The notes beneath the pieces were generated by a model that worked only from the letters and a program-made list of their open reading frames with translations, ran no database searches and had not been told where the DNA came from. Below, one piece after another: positions 27,301 through 35,715 of a DNA stretch of 64,000 nucleotides; position 1 is the first letter of the stretch; the number at the start of each line of letters is the position of its first letter. This DNA is from Paraglaciecola arctica BSs20135 (GTDB lineage: Bacteria; Pseudomonadota; Gammaproteobacteria; Enterobacterales; Alteromonadaceae): assembly GCF_000314995.1 (NCBI RefSeq), contig NZ_BAEO01000010.1, positions 124,001 to 188,000 of the forward strand. The letters run 5' to 3'. The translations under genes and the position numbers were made by a program.

Positions 27301-27471
27301 TTTGCGGTTTTCTACTAAGTCGTAAGGGAAAAGAACCAAGGTTTGAGTTTGATTCGACAGTGCATTTAGCGATGTAGCTAGTGATTGCACGGGAAGGGCA
27401 AATGGGTATTTTTTTTGTTCAGCAGCCATACCAAAGGTGGTAAACAACAATAAACACATAAAACCCGTCAC
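24370..27471 (-). CDS. STN-domain TonB-dependent transducer receptor (FecA-like partner)
   Basis: 1033 residues. A short signal-like N-terminus (about 1-17) precedes an STN/secretin-TonB N-terminal domain (about 20-95, PVQSLATSLNALSNQTQTLVLFPYDLV), the part that signals to a FecR partner. Residues 111-137 form a second signal-peptide-like stretch (basic KNQKS, hydrophobic, then VNA/Q). Next come the plug (IDVRGVRGSINRAL, RIPGVTIERDFGIGSTINLRGLG) and a long barrel ending VMFGVRYSM. The plug type is that of large receptors thought to import oligosaccharides. A GTG at 27471 is the first start; an ATG lies at 27459, and the frame stays open upstream to about 27570 without a further start. It follows FecI- and FecR-like genes on the same strand. 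Confidence 0.85.
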   Translation of the reverse strand: MTGFMCLLLFTTFGMAAEQKKYPFALPVQSLATSLNALSNQTQTLVLFPYDLVENRKGNAVNGQYTLAEAINILLLNTGLVGGISEKEVLMISQKSSSIPTKKFEEEDIVKNQKSILASVIALLFSGATVSSHVNAQETDKQIEDVEKIDVRGVRGSINRALSEKRLNTGIVDSISAEDLGKFPDNNISESLQRIPGVTIERDFGIGSTINLRGLGPEFTMVQINGVSSTSSGLSGQLDAEGGREFDFSLLASELFSQVNIYKTTSAKQTEGGLAGVVNLETPRPFTYDANQPKFTSAIQGSYGSLSEDKTPRASMFFSNNFDDVWGLAASVAYSEVDTVVNESGTWKYASLGQNIEYRATGGDVHTAPNYGDAMMPDDPRYLRNDINRESLGTTLTLQYNASDDLQFTFDNIYVTSDSLREYNRIDATLEWDIGGEPTSAVLENIDGQDYIISAAFPRVRNRVGTQNIDREETFASHVLSADWSVSDSLTIRPLIGYTKRTGEEETYLYSFYNRIATQVQRAGAGFELYPVGSSAEYYGDQNNAENFLFNVVFSKDRQNEDAELVAKVDFEQLLDFENLVSIDYGFLASDREKTRNYDFWAMGDSAVQHMNPEHYADNEAAWGDFWGNGPAQGQDDLLAGAGMTLAAVLGENRDYSVDGINGPSSLLYADHALMQSTYMQGLHGYDVANNTYKAEDSAAGSYGITEQTNAAYVQANFETKNADFNIGLRVVKTEIESEGSLLENGGIYPVTYKSSYTEFLPSFNLSYQLYDDVLLRTAYSRTMTRPPLASLSPATSIDASRLEGKKGNVNLLPYTSNNIDLGAEWYFAGESLVAAAIFYKKIDALVENTVSTEVVTYRQQISNEQVTGPIEFTQPENGTDAAVKGLELSFQSPLTFVSETLSDFGTILNFTYTDSAASFAEEGDIRSTTLPGLSKNSYNAVVYYDNQTFDARLSYAWRSDYVDYFPEAKYQDDYGQLDFSSNYNITDNLSVQFEALNLTDEQVVKMQSNNPQLAISLEQLERRVMFGVRYSM

Positions 27472-27600
27472 TCCCCTTACTAGCTGCTTGATGTCATAAA
27501 AATGCCATAAAGCAGCTTTCGAAGAGATATAACTTTTGACGGTGATAAAACCGCTAGTTAAGTGTGACGTTATTGTGAAAATAATTTATTCCACATATTT

Positions 27601-28755
27601 TTATTTAGCAGACAATTGCACATAACGCTTATTTACTCGGGTGATTTTGATACCAAAACCAGATTCTAATACGTCAAATAAGGCATCGGTTTCACCTGCT
27701 TGAAACTGCCCGCCAATACGTAATTTTTTCAGCTCAGGATCGGCCACTTCAATCTTTATGGGAGTGTGCCGGCTAACTTCCTGCACTACTTCATCTAAAG
27801 ATTCACCGGCGAAAATTAGTTTGCCTTGTAACCACGATAATTTACGCGCAAGTTCTCCTCTTTCATGGGTAACCACTGGGTCGACCAAATCATCTGATAC
27901 CGCGGGGATCATCACACTTTGCCCAGCTGTAAGTGACGTCAATATCTTTTTAATCACAGGTTCATTTTCTGTTGTGGTATTTCGTTCTTTTCGAGTTTGC
28001 GAGTTATTTGTTAGCGCTGTTAGCTCAGGAGTTAACACCAACGCATCCTCTACTATGGCTAAGTCGACTTTACCTTCGGTGACCATGATTTGTATTCTGT
28101 CTTTAAGACGGTAAACAGAAAACGCGGTTCCTACGGCTTGCACCATTCGGTTACCAGCATAAACCTCAAAAGGACGCTGAGGGTCAGGCACAACATCAAA
28201 ATGAGCTTCGCCTTTTAGCAACATGATTTTACGTTTGGTTTTACTGTAGTTAACCTCTACTTGGGTATTACTGTTCAACCACAATAAAGATCCATCTTTG
28301 AGGGTGTGCACCGAATGCTCTCCTAAAGATGTTAAGTAAATATTACTGTGAACAGGGGTTTGATTAACCACGTACCAAGCAGATGAACCTAATGTAAAAA
28401 TCAAAGCCAATGCTGGCAGGGCAATGATAGGGCGACAGGCATGGCCAAGTACTTTTTTAATCCAGCCAAGCAACGCGGTTAACGTGTTCAGAGGTGAACA
28501 TAACCAGTCTTTAAACTTAGTGATTTTTGAAAGTTTACCGTGGGGCACACTCAATCCGCTTAATACGTCCATTCCACCCCAAGTATTCGCCATACTTAAC
28601 AGTACTGACTTATGCCTTGGGCTTTGCGCGACCCATGCCTTAAATTCAGCGATTTCTTTGGCTGTAGGTGGTTCATCGCCTTCCAGTTTAACTATCCAAT
28701 CACAGGCCTGTTCTTCGATTAGGTTAATATTTGGAAACTCGGTCAAGTTACTCAT
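27601..28755 (-). CDS. FecR-family anti-sigma regulator
   Basis: 384 residues. The N-terminal cytoplasmic helices (EEQACDWIVKLEGDEPPTAKEIAEFKAWVAQSPRHKSVL) are of the DUF4880 type that bind the sigma factor. One membrane segment (about 110-132) leads to a periplasmic FecR domain (about 145-240, LTSLGEHSVHTLKDGSLLWLNSNTQ and GEAHFDVVPDPQRPFEVYAGNRMVQAVGTAFSVY) and a C-terminal STN-like fold (about 310-384). It carries the signal from the STN receptor to the ECF sigma factor. Its start overlaps the sigma gene stop by one base, so translation is coupled. Between residues about 250 and 300 there is a long insertion rich in T and E. Confidence 0.88.
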   Translation of the reverse strand: MSNLTEFPNINLIEEQACDWIVKLEGDEPPTAKEIAEFKAWVAQSPRHKSVLLSMANTWGGMDVLSGLSVPHGKLSKITKFKDWLCSPLNTLTALLGWIKKVLGHACRPIIALPALALIFTLGSSAWYVVNQTPVHSNIYLTSLGEHSVHTLKDGSLLWLNSNTQVEVNYSKTKRKIMLLKGEAHFDVVPDPQRPFEVYAGNRMVQAVGTAFSVYRLKDRIQIMVTEGKVDLAIVEDALVLTPELTALTNNSQTRKERNTTTENEPVIKKILTSLTAGQSVMIPAVSDDLVDPVVTHERGELARKLSWLQGKLIFAGESLDEVVQEVSRHTPIKIEVADPELKKLRIGGQFQAGETDALFDVLESGFGIKITRVNKRYVQLSAK

Positions 28756-29399
28756 TATTTTTCCCTCCTAACATCAAACACCTGTGCTTCAGAATGTTTA
28801 CCGTCAACCCTAGAGGTCATTTTTTCCCCACTGTAGCGCTGAGAAATAATCGCATTACTTTGTTTGATCCCCTTTGAAAGGTGTTTTTCCACTGTGCTAA
28901 CAGATAGCTCTAAACGTCTGGCGATTTCTTTGTTTTGCATGCCATACACTTTTTTCATAATAATCACTCGCCGACATTGTGCAGGTAAGGCTGCAACGGC
29001 TTCACAATAAATCCCGACCTTTTGCTGAGCCATGGCATCCGACTCTAAAGTTTCAGTGTTAAATGCAGCGTCGAACTCATCACAGTCATCGATGTAATCT
29101 GTAATTTTTCGTGTCTTGCGGCTAAATTCGGATAACATCAAATTTTTGGCGATGCGAAACAAAAAAGCTTTAGGAAAATCAATTTTGCGTTCTTTTTCAA
29201 CTTTATAAGCACGCAGAAAAGTTTCCTGGGAAACGTCTTCAATATCGTGGGAAGACACCATATATCGGGCGATAAAATTACGTAAGGATAACTGATTGTT
29301 TCTAAACTCAGCAAGTATACTAAAACGAGGCACCGCGTTTTTATTGGCTTTAGAGTGTGACGAGGCGTCTTCAGCCCTCAACTCATCGTCTTTTTTCAT
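28755..29399 (-). CDS. ECF sigma factor, FecI type
   Basis: 214 residues. Region 2 covers about 38-105 (NFIARYMVSSHDIEDVSQETFLRAYK, AFLFRIAKNLMLSEFSRK) and region 4 about 135-190 (ALPAQCRRVIIMKKVYGMQNKEIARRLELSVSTVEKHLSKGI, the helix-turn-helix). It lacks region 3 as expected. It should direct RNA polymerase to the promoter of the STN receptor gene when that receptor is loaded. The order sigma, anti-sigma, receptor on one strand is the standard FecIR arrangement. An N-terminal tail of about 25 polar residues precedes region 2. Confidence 0.88.
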   Translation of the reverse strand: MKKDDELRAEDASSHSKANKNAVPRFSILAEFRNNQLSLRNFIARYMVSSHDIEDVSQETFLRAYKVEKERKIDFPKAFLFRIAKNLMLSEFSRKTRKITDYIDDCDEFDAAFNTETLESDAMAQQKVGIYCEAVAALPAQCRRVIIMKKVYGMQNKEIARRLELSVSTVEKHLSKGIKQSNAIISQRYSGEKMTSRVDGKHSEAQVFDVRREK

Positions 29400-29671
29400 G
29401 TAGTGTCCCTAGTGACAAATCACAGGTGCAACCATCTATTTATATAGATCGAACACCCATCCATAAAGTATAACTCTTGACTGGGGAAAATCCGCTATAG
29501 CAGCAATGCTTTTTTTTAAATTAATATAAAAGCGCACCTCATTTTCAAACATCTATTATTACTAGTGACAACCACTTCTTAGATTATTGTATAACCCAAG
29601 CCTCGAAAGACTTACATCAGTTAGCAACAAAATAAACACCTAACATCTGATTTAAGATTCGTCAGACAGCA

Positions 29672-29845
29672 AAACTATCGTATAATCACCGTAATTACTT
29701 TGCTTAAGATATCTTCATGACAGTTGAAACCTTTACCCCAATAAAACCACTCCCCTAGAAACGCTGGTCAAAATATTAGAAGACTCGCCTGTACAAAAAA
29801 CCAACGGCACTAAAATTGACTTTGTCAGGCTAGGCTGGCTGAGCT
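29672..29845 (+). pseudogene. rimO: 5' remnant of rimO with its promoter region
   Basis: From about 29672 to 29845 the sequence follows the 5' end of the intact rimO at 45066, including the TATAAT (29681), the TTAAGATATC just before the ATG and the ATG at 29717. The first ~40 codons agree at roughly nine bases in ten by eye. One base is lost after the ATG (29733 region), which shifts the frame and produces a TAG; the homology then ends near 29840 at the SLGC segment. It cannot make a protein. The companion 3' remnant lies at 55731-56366. Confidence 0.85.
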
Positions 29846-30380
29846 AATAACATCAACCCGATGTTTAAACACTGATATTTATAGACTTTTACAATGATAA
29901 ATATAGAACTACGTATTTTGTGAAATTTATAAAATCCAAAAACGATGAAACTCCATTCATAAATATAAAAGATGTTCCAATGCTAAATGCAGTAAAGTTT
30001 CTGTTGAAATATCGGTTCAAGTATTTACTCTAAGTAAAAAAACTATAAGAGAATCTAAGAATTAATCAAAGTAATTCATTACTGGTGCGGTGTTGACCAT
30101 AAGCGAGATATTCAGTGGCTGACTCAATGTCCTTATACTTGTTTATAATATAATCGGTGGTTCTATCATAGGAGCTTGTTATAATTAAAGTTTTTTGTAT
30201 TCCAATAAATTATTACTAATCCCAACATTCCTCAACAAGAATATACCTATTGTAACGATACTATTCATCATCTACTCGCCACCAAGACCCTTCGTGCCAC
30301 TTTGTTTAAAGAGTCTTAAATTACAATCGCCAGAGCGACAGCTTCAAATAAGCGGCTAAACAATCATCTAAATCAGGAGA
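29846..30380. other. Non-coding gap of 535 bases
   Basis: AT-rich DNA between the rimO 5' remnant and the phosphatase gene. I found no open frame, tRNA, terminator or repeat that I can support in it. Confidence 0.4.
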
Positions 30381-31697
30381 TTATTTTAATAACTTAAATA
30401 GTTTTTTGGCAATATCGGTATTATCTTGTGATCCTGAAAAGATATTTTTACTATTTCCTAAGGCAAATACTTGTACGTCTACCGCATTGTGAGCAGACGT
30501 TGACCAGCCAGTGTTAGTCCGACCATCAATAATTTGTCGTATGTTGATAGTGATCGCGTTGACTAAATCAGCTGCCTCAATTTCATATAACAACGCATAT
30601 TCTTCATCTGTGAGTTCAAAATTCAACATAGTATTGAGTGTTTGTTGGTTGAGTTTTTGCTCTGTTATTTTTTGAGCTATGGCCTGTGGCGACATGGTCA
30701 TCTGTCTTAATACTTTGGGCTCCCATTCATATTTACCATTAGCCCCAAGACTCAAACCTCCAGTACTATGGTCAGCAGTCAAGACCACTAAAGTATCAGG
30801 ATTTTCAGCTACAAATACTTCTAAATATTCTAATGTTTTTGCTAAATCATGCATTTCAGCCATAGCGGTTGCTATATCATTTTTATGCCCGCCCCAGTCG
30901 ATTTGAGACGCTTCAATAAGCAGAAAAAAACCACCTTCAGTATTAGATAACGCGCTGATTGCCGCCTTAGTCATAGTTTTTAGGCGATTAGCTTGTTTAT
31001 CATCTATGGCCCATGGCAAACCAATATTAGCAAACAAACCTAATACAGGTTTATTATCAGGTAGATCAGATAATTGTTGATAATGATTGATGAAATGGCC
31101 GTTATCTTTTTTAAACTCTTCAATTAAGTTACGATCCTCCCGGTGAAAATATTTCAGACCGCCCCCTAAGAGCACATCTGTTTTCCAACCATCGTCCACA
31201 TAACTATCGGCTATTTGATTGTAGTTATTACGATCTTCGTTATGTGTTAAATACGTAGCTGGAGTTGCATGATTAACTTGAGATGTAACCACAACACCAA
31301 TCTTTTTATTCTTTGCTTTGGCAAATGTCAAAACACTAGTTAGTGGTCTTTTATCTGAATCTACACTAATAGCACCATTATAACTTTTTACACCTGTTGC
31401 TAGTGCTGTGGCACCGGCAGCAGAATCCGTAACATAACCCGACTCCCGAGCAGGAAAAGTACTAGCCATGCCCACAAAGTGACGATCAAATACGGTTTTT
31501 TCGATACTCGGCGTGTCTGGATCATCAACAAAATAACGGTACGCTGTGGTATAGGCTGGGCCCATTCCATCTCCAATAATCATGATGATATTTTTAGGAG
31601 TGTTATTGGATACAACACTTATTTCCTTGCTTGTAACTACAGAGTTAGCTGTTGCAGTGCAACCTGTTAATAAGATTACCGCCAAAAATCGTTTCAT
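30381..31697 (-). CDS. PhoA-family alkaline phosphatase, lipoprotein
   Basis: 438 residues. MKRFLAVILLTGC is a lipoprotein signal with the lipobox LTGC (Cys13). The core has IIMIGDGMGPAYTT (metal Asp), YVTDSAAGATALATGVKSYNGAI with the nucleophile Ser in DSAAGATA, LIEASQIDWGGHKND, and VVLTADHSTGG with metal-binding Asp and His. This is the standard alkaline-phosphatase (PF00245) pattern. It would release phosphate from monoesters in the periplasm, held to a membrane. It begins 3 bases after the end of the LysR gene and is the third gene of a symporter-LysR-phosphatase unit on the minus strand. Confidence 0.88.
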   Translation of the reverse strand: MKRFLAVILLTGCTATANSVVTSKEISVVSNNTPKNIIMIIGDGMGPAYTTAYRYFVDDPDTPSIEKTVFDRHFVGMASTFPARESGYVTDSAAGATALATGVKSYNGAISVDSDKRPLTSVLTFAKAKNKKIGVVVTSQVNHATPATYLTHNEDRNNYNQIADSYVDDGWKTDVLLGGGLKYFHREDRNLIEEFKKDNGHFINHYQQLSDLPDNKPVLGLFANIGLPWAIDDKQANRLKTMTKAAISALSNTEGGFFLLIEASQIDWGGHKNDIATAMAEMHDLAKTLEYLEVFVAENPDTLVVLTADHSTGGLSLGANGKYEWEPKVLRQMTMSPQAIAQKITEQKLNQQTLNTMLNFELTDEEYALLYEIEAADLVNAITINIRQIIDGRTNTGWSTSAHNAVDVQVFALGNSKNIFSGSQDNTDIAKKLFKLLK

Positions 31698-31700
31698 TTT

Positions 31701-32606
31701 TTATCCTAGGTTGTTTTGACTACATAAAGATTTAAAACATTGCCAAACAGGTTCTAAATACAAATTTTCTTTTTTATTTCTATAAATCTTCACATCTAAA
31801 GTTTGTTGGAATTTACTTGGGTCACACAGCGCTAATTGTTTATTTTCCAATTCATCTCGAATACAGTATTCAGGAAGCCAAGTTATCCCTAGCCCTTTCA
31901 AGGCCATCATTTTCAAGCTGTCCGCCATTGAGGATTCGATGATTTTATGTAAATCCAGCCCATCAATACTGTGGTTAATCAATTGTGCTACAACACGGCC
32001 AAGATAGATGTTTTGTTGGTAAGCTAAGTAAGGTAATTTCTGATTTTTATTGATTAATTTATAAATTGGCTGCCCATAACTATCGGCTTTGCATACAGGT
32101 AATAATTGAACCCTGTCTAATAAAATAGAATCCACTTGTAGATCGTTTAACTTAGGATCACTAAAAGCGATTAAATAGTCACACTGACCTGTTAATAATA
32201 TTTCAATGCAGTCATCAGCATCTGCAACTTTTAACTTAGTGTTGATTTTGGAAGGCTGTTGATTCAAATGTTGTAATACAGTTGGAAAGACGCCAGTAGA
32301 TAAGGTATGAGTGGCAGCAAAAATTACCGGAGCACTTTCAATAGATAAAGAATTAAGTTGTGCAAAACAATGATCAAGCTTAGATAAGATCGTCTTCACT
32401 GTTTTTTCAAAAATAATGCCTTGCTCAGTTAATCTGACGGGCTGACTGTAACGATTAATTAAATTACAATTTAAATTATTTTCAAGTGATTGAATGCGCC
32501 GACTAAAGGCTGGCTGGCTCAAAAACCTTAATTTAGCCGCTCTGGAAAAATTCTTTGTTTCAGCGAGAGCTAAAAAATCTTTAAGCCAAGTTAGCTTTAT
32601 ATCCAT
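31701..32606 (-). CDS. LysR-family transcriptional regulator
   Basis: 301 residues. The N-terminal winged helix-turn-helix is LTWLKDFLALAETKNFSRAAKLRFLSQPAFSRRIQSLENNL (about 4-46), followed by the linker helix and a periplasmic-binding-like effector domain (about 90-295, VIFAATHTLSTGVFPTVL, LKGLGITWLPEY). LysR proteins usually control a divergent gene, but here the regulator lies inside an operon between a Na+/amino-acid symporter (11 bases upstream) and an alkaline phosphatase (3 bases downstream). The effector could be the amino acid that is carried or a phosphorylated amino compound. It could also act elsewhere. Confidence 0.85.
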   Translation of the reverse strand: MDIKLTWLKDFLALAETKNFSRAAKLRFLSQPAFSRRIQSLENNLNCNLINRYSQPVRLTEQGIIFEKTVKTILSKLDHCFAQLNSLSIESAPVIFAATHTLSTGVFPTVLQHLNQQPSKINTKLKVADADDCIEILLTGQCDYLIAFSDPKLNDLQVDSILLDRVQLLPVCKADSYGQPIYKLINKNQKLPYLAYQQNIYLGRVVAQLINHSIDGLDLHKIIESSMADSLKMMALKGLGITWLPEYCIRDELENKQLALCDPSKFQQTLDVKIYRNKKENLYLEPVWQCFKSLCSQNNLG

Positions 32607-32617
32607 TATTAGGCAGC

Positions 32618-34138
32618 CTAGCTTTCACTGGGTTTATTGGATTTTTTAGCGGCTAGCCTTGCCACCCAGAAATCGGCATTTTTTATGCCTAATTTAAGCG
32701 GATCAAAGGAGTATTCTTTCACACCTGCCTGTTGCTGTGCTTCATAGTCTTTTAAGGCTTTTATTGCTGGTTTTGACATGAAAAATATAATTAAAACACC
32801 AATAATATTTAACCACGCCATAAGACCTACTCCAATATCGCCCATGCCCCAGGCTATATCGGCTGCCTTTATGGTGCCATAAAAAGTAGTAGTGACTATG
32901 ACAACCTTAAGAAAAAATAACGCACCAGGAATTTTAAAAGTACGCTTAATATAATAAATATTATTCTCAGCGATAAAGTAATAAGCAAGCAAGGTAGTAA
33001 AAGCAAAGAAGAATAAAGCAACAGCAACAAAAGGCTTACCACTTCCCGCAAAAACGTGCTCAACTGCTATTTGTGTATAGGCCGGACTATTCGCTGCTAC
33101 ATCGGTAGAAATGTTTTGTATAATGAACGTTTCGCCAAGGCCATGTACATTATAAGCGCCAACTATCAAGATCATAAAAGCAGTTGCCGAGCATACAAAT
33201 AAGGTATCAATGTAAACCGATAAAGCTTGGACTAAACCTTGTTGCGCTGGATGCGCTACTTCAGCCGCCGCGGCTGCATGGGGACCAGTGCCTTGGCCGG
33301 CTTCATTTGAGTACACCCCTCGCTTCACCCCCCAGCCTACAGCGGCACCAAAACCAGCTAAGGGTGTAAAGGCATCACCAACAATCATCATAAAAACTTT
33401 AGGTAATTGGTCAATATTCAAACCAATAATAACCATTGAAATAAGTATATAAATCAACGCCATAAATGGCACAACCACCTGAGTAAAATGCGCTATACGT
33501 TTCACGCCACCAAAAATAATAAAACCAAGTAAAGTGACAATAGCAATTGCGGTATAAATTTTTGCGTAACTGATAGTACCCAATACCGTATCCAGTGACT
33601 CTGATGCTCCAAAGACTTGTTCTACAGCTGCGCCTATTGTATTTGATTGCACCATAGGCAAACAAATACTTGTCGCTATTATGGTGGCAATAGCAAAAAT
33701 CCAGGCATACCATTTTTGTCCCATGGCCTTTTCAATATAATAGGCAGGTCCTCCTCGATAAATACCGTCATGCTCTTCTTTATATATTTGCCCTAATGTA
33801 GATTCTACATAAGCAGTGGCTGCACCAAAAAATGCCACCACCCACATCCAAAAAATAGCACCCGGTCCACCAAAACCTATAGCGGCGGCGACCCCCGCAA
33901 TATTACCCGCGCCTACGCGGCCAGAAAGTGACACTGCTAAGGCTTGAAAAGATGAAATCCCTTTTTCTGAACTTTTACCTGACATTAACAAGCGCCACAT
34001 TTCAGAAAAGTGCCGCACTTGCATCATTCGAGTGCGTATTGAGAAGAAAATTCCTGCACCTAAACAAAGGAAAATAAGTGCGGGACTCCAAATAATACTA
34101 TTAATTTCATTTACTAGTTGTTGCATCAGTAACGTCAT
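32618..34138 (-). CDS. Sodium:alanine/glycine symporter family (AGCS) transporter
   Basis: 506 residues with 10-11 membrane segments. The AGCS signatures are present: FQALAVSLSGRVGAGNIAGVAAAI (about 63-86), GGPGAIFWMWVVAFFGAATAYVESTLGQ and GWGVKRGVYSNEAGQGTGPHAAAAA (about 266-290). Members bring in alanine, glycine or related small amino acids with Na+. Being first in a unit with a LysR regulator and a phosphatase, and near a homoserine dehydrogenase and an aspartase, it may carry a different amino acid such as homoserine; this is inference only. The C-terminal tail is long and charged. Confidence 0.88.
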   Translation of the reverse strand: MTLLMQQLVNEINSIIWSPALIFLCLGAGIFFSIRTRMMQVRHFSEMWRLLMSGKSSEKGISSFQALAVSLSGRVGAGNIAGVAAAIGFGGPGAIFWMWVVAFFGAATAYVESTLGQIYKEEHDGIYRGGPAYYIEKAMGQKWYAWIFAIATIIATSICLPMVQSNTIGAAVEQVFGASESLDTVLGTISYAKIYTAIAIVTLLGFIIFGGVKRIAHFTQVVVPFMALIYILISMVIIGLNIDQLPKVFMMIVGDAFTPLAGFGAAVGWGVKRGVYSNEAGQGTGPHAAAAAEVAHPAQQGLVQALSVYIDTLFVCSATAFMILIVGAYNVHGLGETFIIQNISTDVAANSPAYTQIAVEHVFAGSGKPFVAVALFFFAFTTLLAYYFIAENNIYYIKRTFKIPGALFFLKVVIVTTTFYGTIKAADIAWGMGDIGVGLMAWLNIIGVLIIFFMSKPAIKALKDYEAQQQAGVKEYSFDPLKLGIKNADFWVARLAAKKSNKPSES

Positions 34139-34641
34139 TCACTCTATAAATTAAATAATAACGAGTATTACTATAACAACGTACAGCAAGGCTAAACATT
34201 CATACTTTTACTTATTCTGAATGTATCACATCAAAATAATTGAAATAATGCCGCTTAACAAATACATTCAATGCATACTAGATTATAATTAATTTCAAAA
34301 ATAAGTCCGCATTAACGCCCACTGCGACTTGACTATCTGCTAGGTAATGACGAGGTTAATTTGTCCGCAAAAAAGAGAGGTTATGATCCATTTCAGAGCG
34401 GCATTAGGTGCCAGAAAATGACCAAAATTTACATTTGAAACAGCCCAGTGGCTGATCAGGGGTTCCCATAAAATGCGTAAACCACTATGGAAAGAGGGTG
34501 CAGCTAATAGTAATCAGTATAAAGAAGAAACTTATAAAGCCCCTGCCGATTTTGCGCAAGGCGTCGCTACGCAACATTAGCGAAGGCGCAGCATAAAACC
34601 GACTAGGACTTTTTTATATTAAAAGTAATGACCCATTCAAA
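34139..34641 (+). other. 503-base gap with a possible gene remnant
   Basis: From about 34421 to 34581 a plus-strand frame without a start codon near its opening reads 52 codons, with WLIRGSHKMRKPLWKEGAA and YKAPADFAQGV, up to a TAG at 34579-34581. It looks protein-like (mixed polar composition, no runs) but I do not recognise the family, and a stop codon precedes it in frame. It may be the 3' end of a lost gene. The rest of the gap is AT-rich and shows nothing else. The promoter of the symporter lies at its left end. Confidence 0.3.
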
Positions 34642-35679
34642 TTAATGGCTGTTCTTATGGATGGTTAAAATATCTTCTATGATAGCGTAACCTGTTTCCA
34701 ACCTACCGGCTCCGGGTCCAATTAAGGTGATATCCCCCATTAATTCAGTCGTGTAGGTAATTGCGTTTGTGGCACCAGATATTGATGCTAAAGGGTGTTC
34801 TTTCATTAACATTTCAGGTTTAACCGATGCAATATAACCTGTTTGAGTTTTTTCAACTGTGCCTATTAATTTCCAATGTTTTTTATTCTCTATGGCATAG
34901 TTAATATCTTCTGCGCTTAGATTACTTATACCAGTGCAATCGACGTCAGATAAGGTTAATGATAAGTCCATCATTACATTGCCTAAAATAACCACTTTTG
35001 CTGCGGCATCATGACCGTCAACATCTCCTGCTGGGTTTGCTTCTGCGTAGCCCAACTCTTGCGCTTTTTTTAGTGCAACTGCATATTCTGCACCTGCTTC
35101 CATTTCACCCAAAATATAATTGGTTGTGCCATTTAATATTCCCTGAATTTTAGTAATTCCTGACGCCAACAGCATCTCACTACCTAGGTTTAGTGATGGT
35201 GTGCCACTCATTACCGTACCTTCAATTCCAATTTGTACTTTATTCTTGCGCGCTAAGCGTTTTAATTCAGGAAAATGTAAAGCAACAGGACCTTTATTTG
35301 TCATGGAAATATGCATCCCAATATTCATTGCTTGTTTTACATGTGAAAATGCCGGCTCTCCGGTTTTTAAATCGGTATATGCTAGCTCCACCAGAATATC
35401 AGCACCACTTTTTGCAATGGTTTGTTCGGCATCCCAAATGTTACTCATTTGACCAAATTGTTTGAGGTCGCCATTAACTTCAATATGATGCAATAACATT
35501 GCAGGGTCTAATCCGTTTAAATCAGCAACACTGCCTTTATATAAATCACAAACCGCCACAATACGTATATCGATCCCAAACTTTTCTTTTAAGAACGAAT
35601 ATTTATCACTGAGTATTTCTGCTAATCCCTGCCCTACGTTGCCAAAACCTATGATTGCAAGTTTGTATTGAGTTATCAT
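34642..35679 (-). CDS. Homoserine dehydrogenase without ACT domain
   Basis: 345 residues. The NAD(P)-binding motif is LAIIGFGNVGQGL (Gly11, Gly13, Gly16); the catalytic region has SMTNKGPVAL (Lys) and the signature ANPAGDVDGHDAAAKVVIL (about 216-234). There is no kinase part and no C-terminal ACT regulatory domain. This short form lacks feedback control, and such forms occur in catabolic settings; with an aldehyde dehydrogenase 36 bases upstream and an aspartase and symporter nearby, oxidation of homoserine to aspartate semialdehyde is a reasonable guess. The other possibility is a duplicate biosynthetic enzyme. GAGGT precedes the ATG. Confidence 0.85.
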   Translation of the reverse strand: MITQYKLAIIGFGNVGQGLAEILSDKYSFLKEKFGIDIRIVAVCDLYKGSVADLNGLDPAMLLHHIEVNGDLKQFGQMSNIWDAEQTIAKSGADILVELAYTDLKTGEPAFSHVKQAMNIGMHISMTNKGPVALHFPELKRLARKNKVQIGIEGTVMSGTPSLNLGSEMLLASGITKIQGILNGTTNYILGEMEAGAEYAVALKKAQELGYAEANPAGDVDGHDAAAKVVILGNVMMDLSLTLSDVDCTGISNLSAEDINYAIENKKHWKLIGTVEKTQTGYIASVKPEMLMKEHPLASISGATNAITYTTELMGDITLIGPGAGRLETGYAIIEDILTIHKNSH

Positions 35680-35715
35680 TTTATTTACCTCTATTGTTTA
35701 AATTATTGCAGCTGA

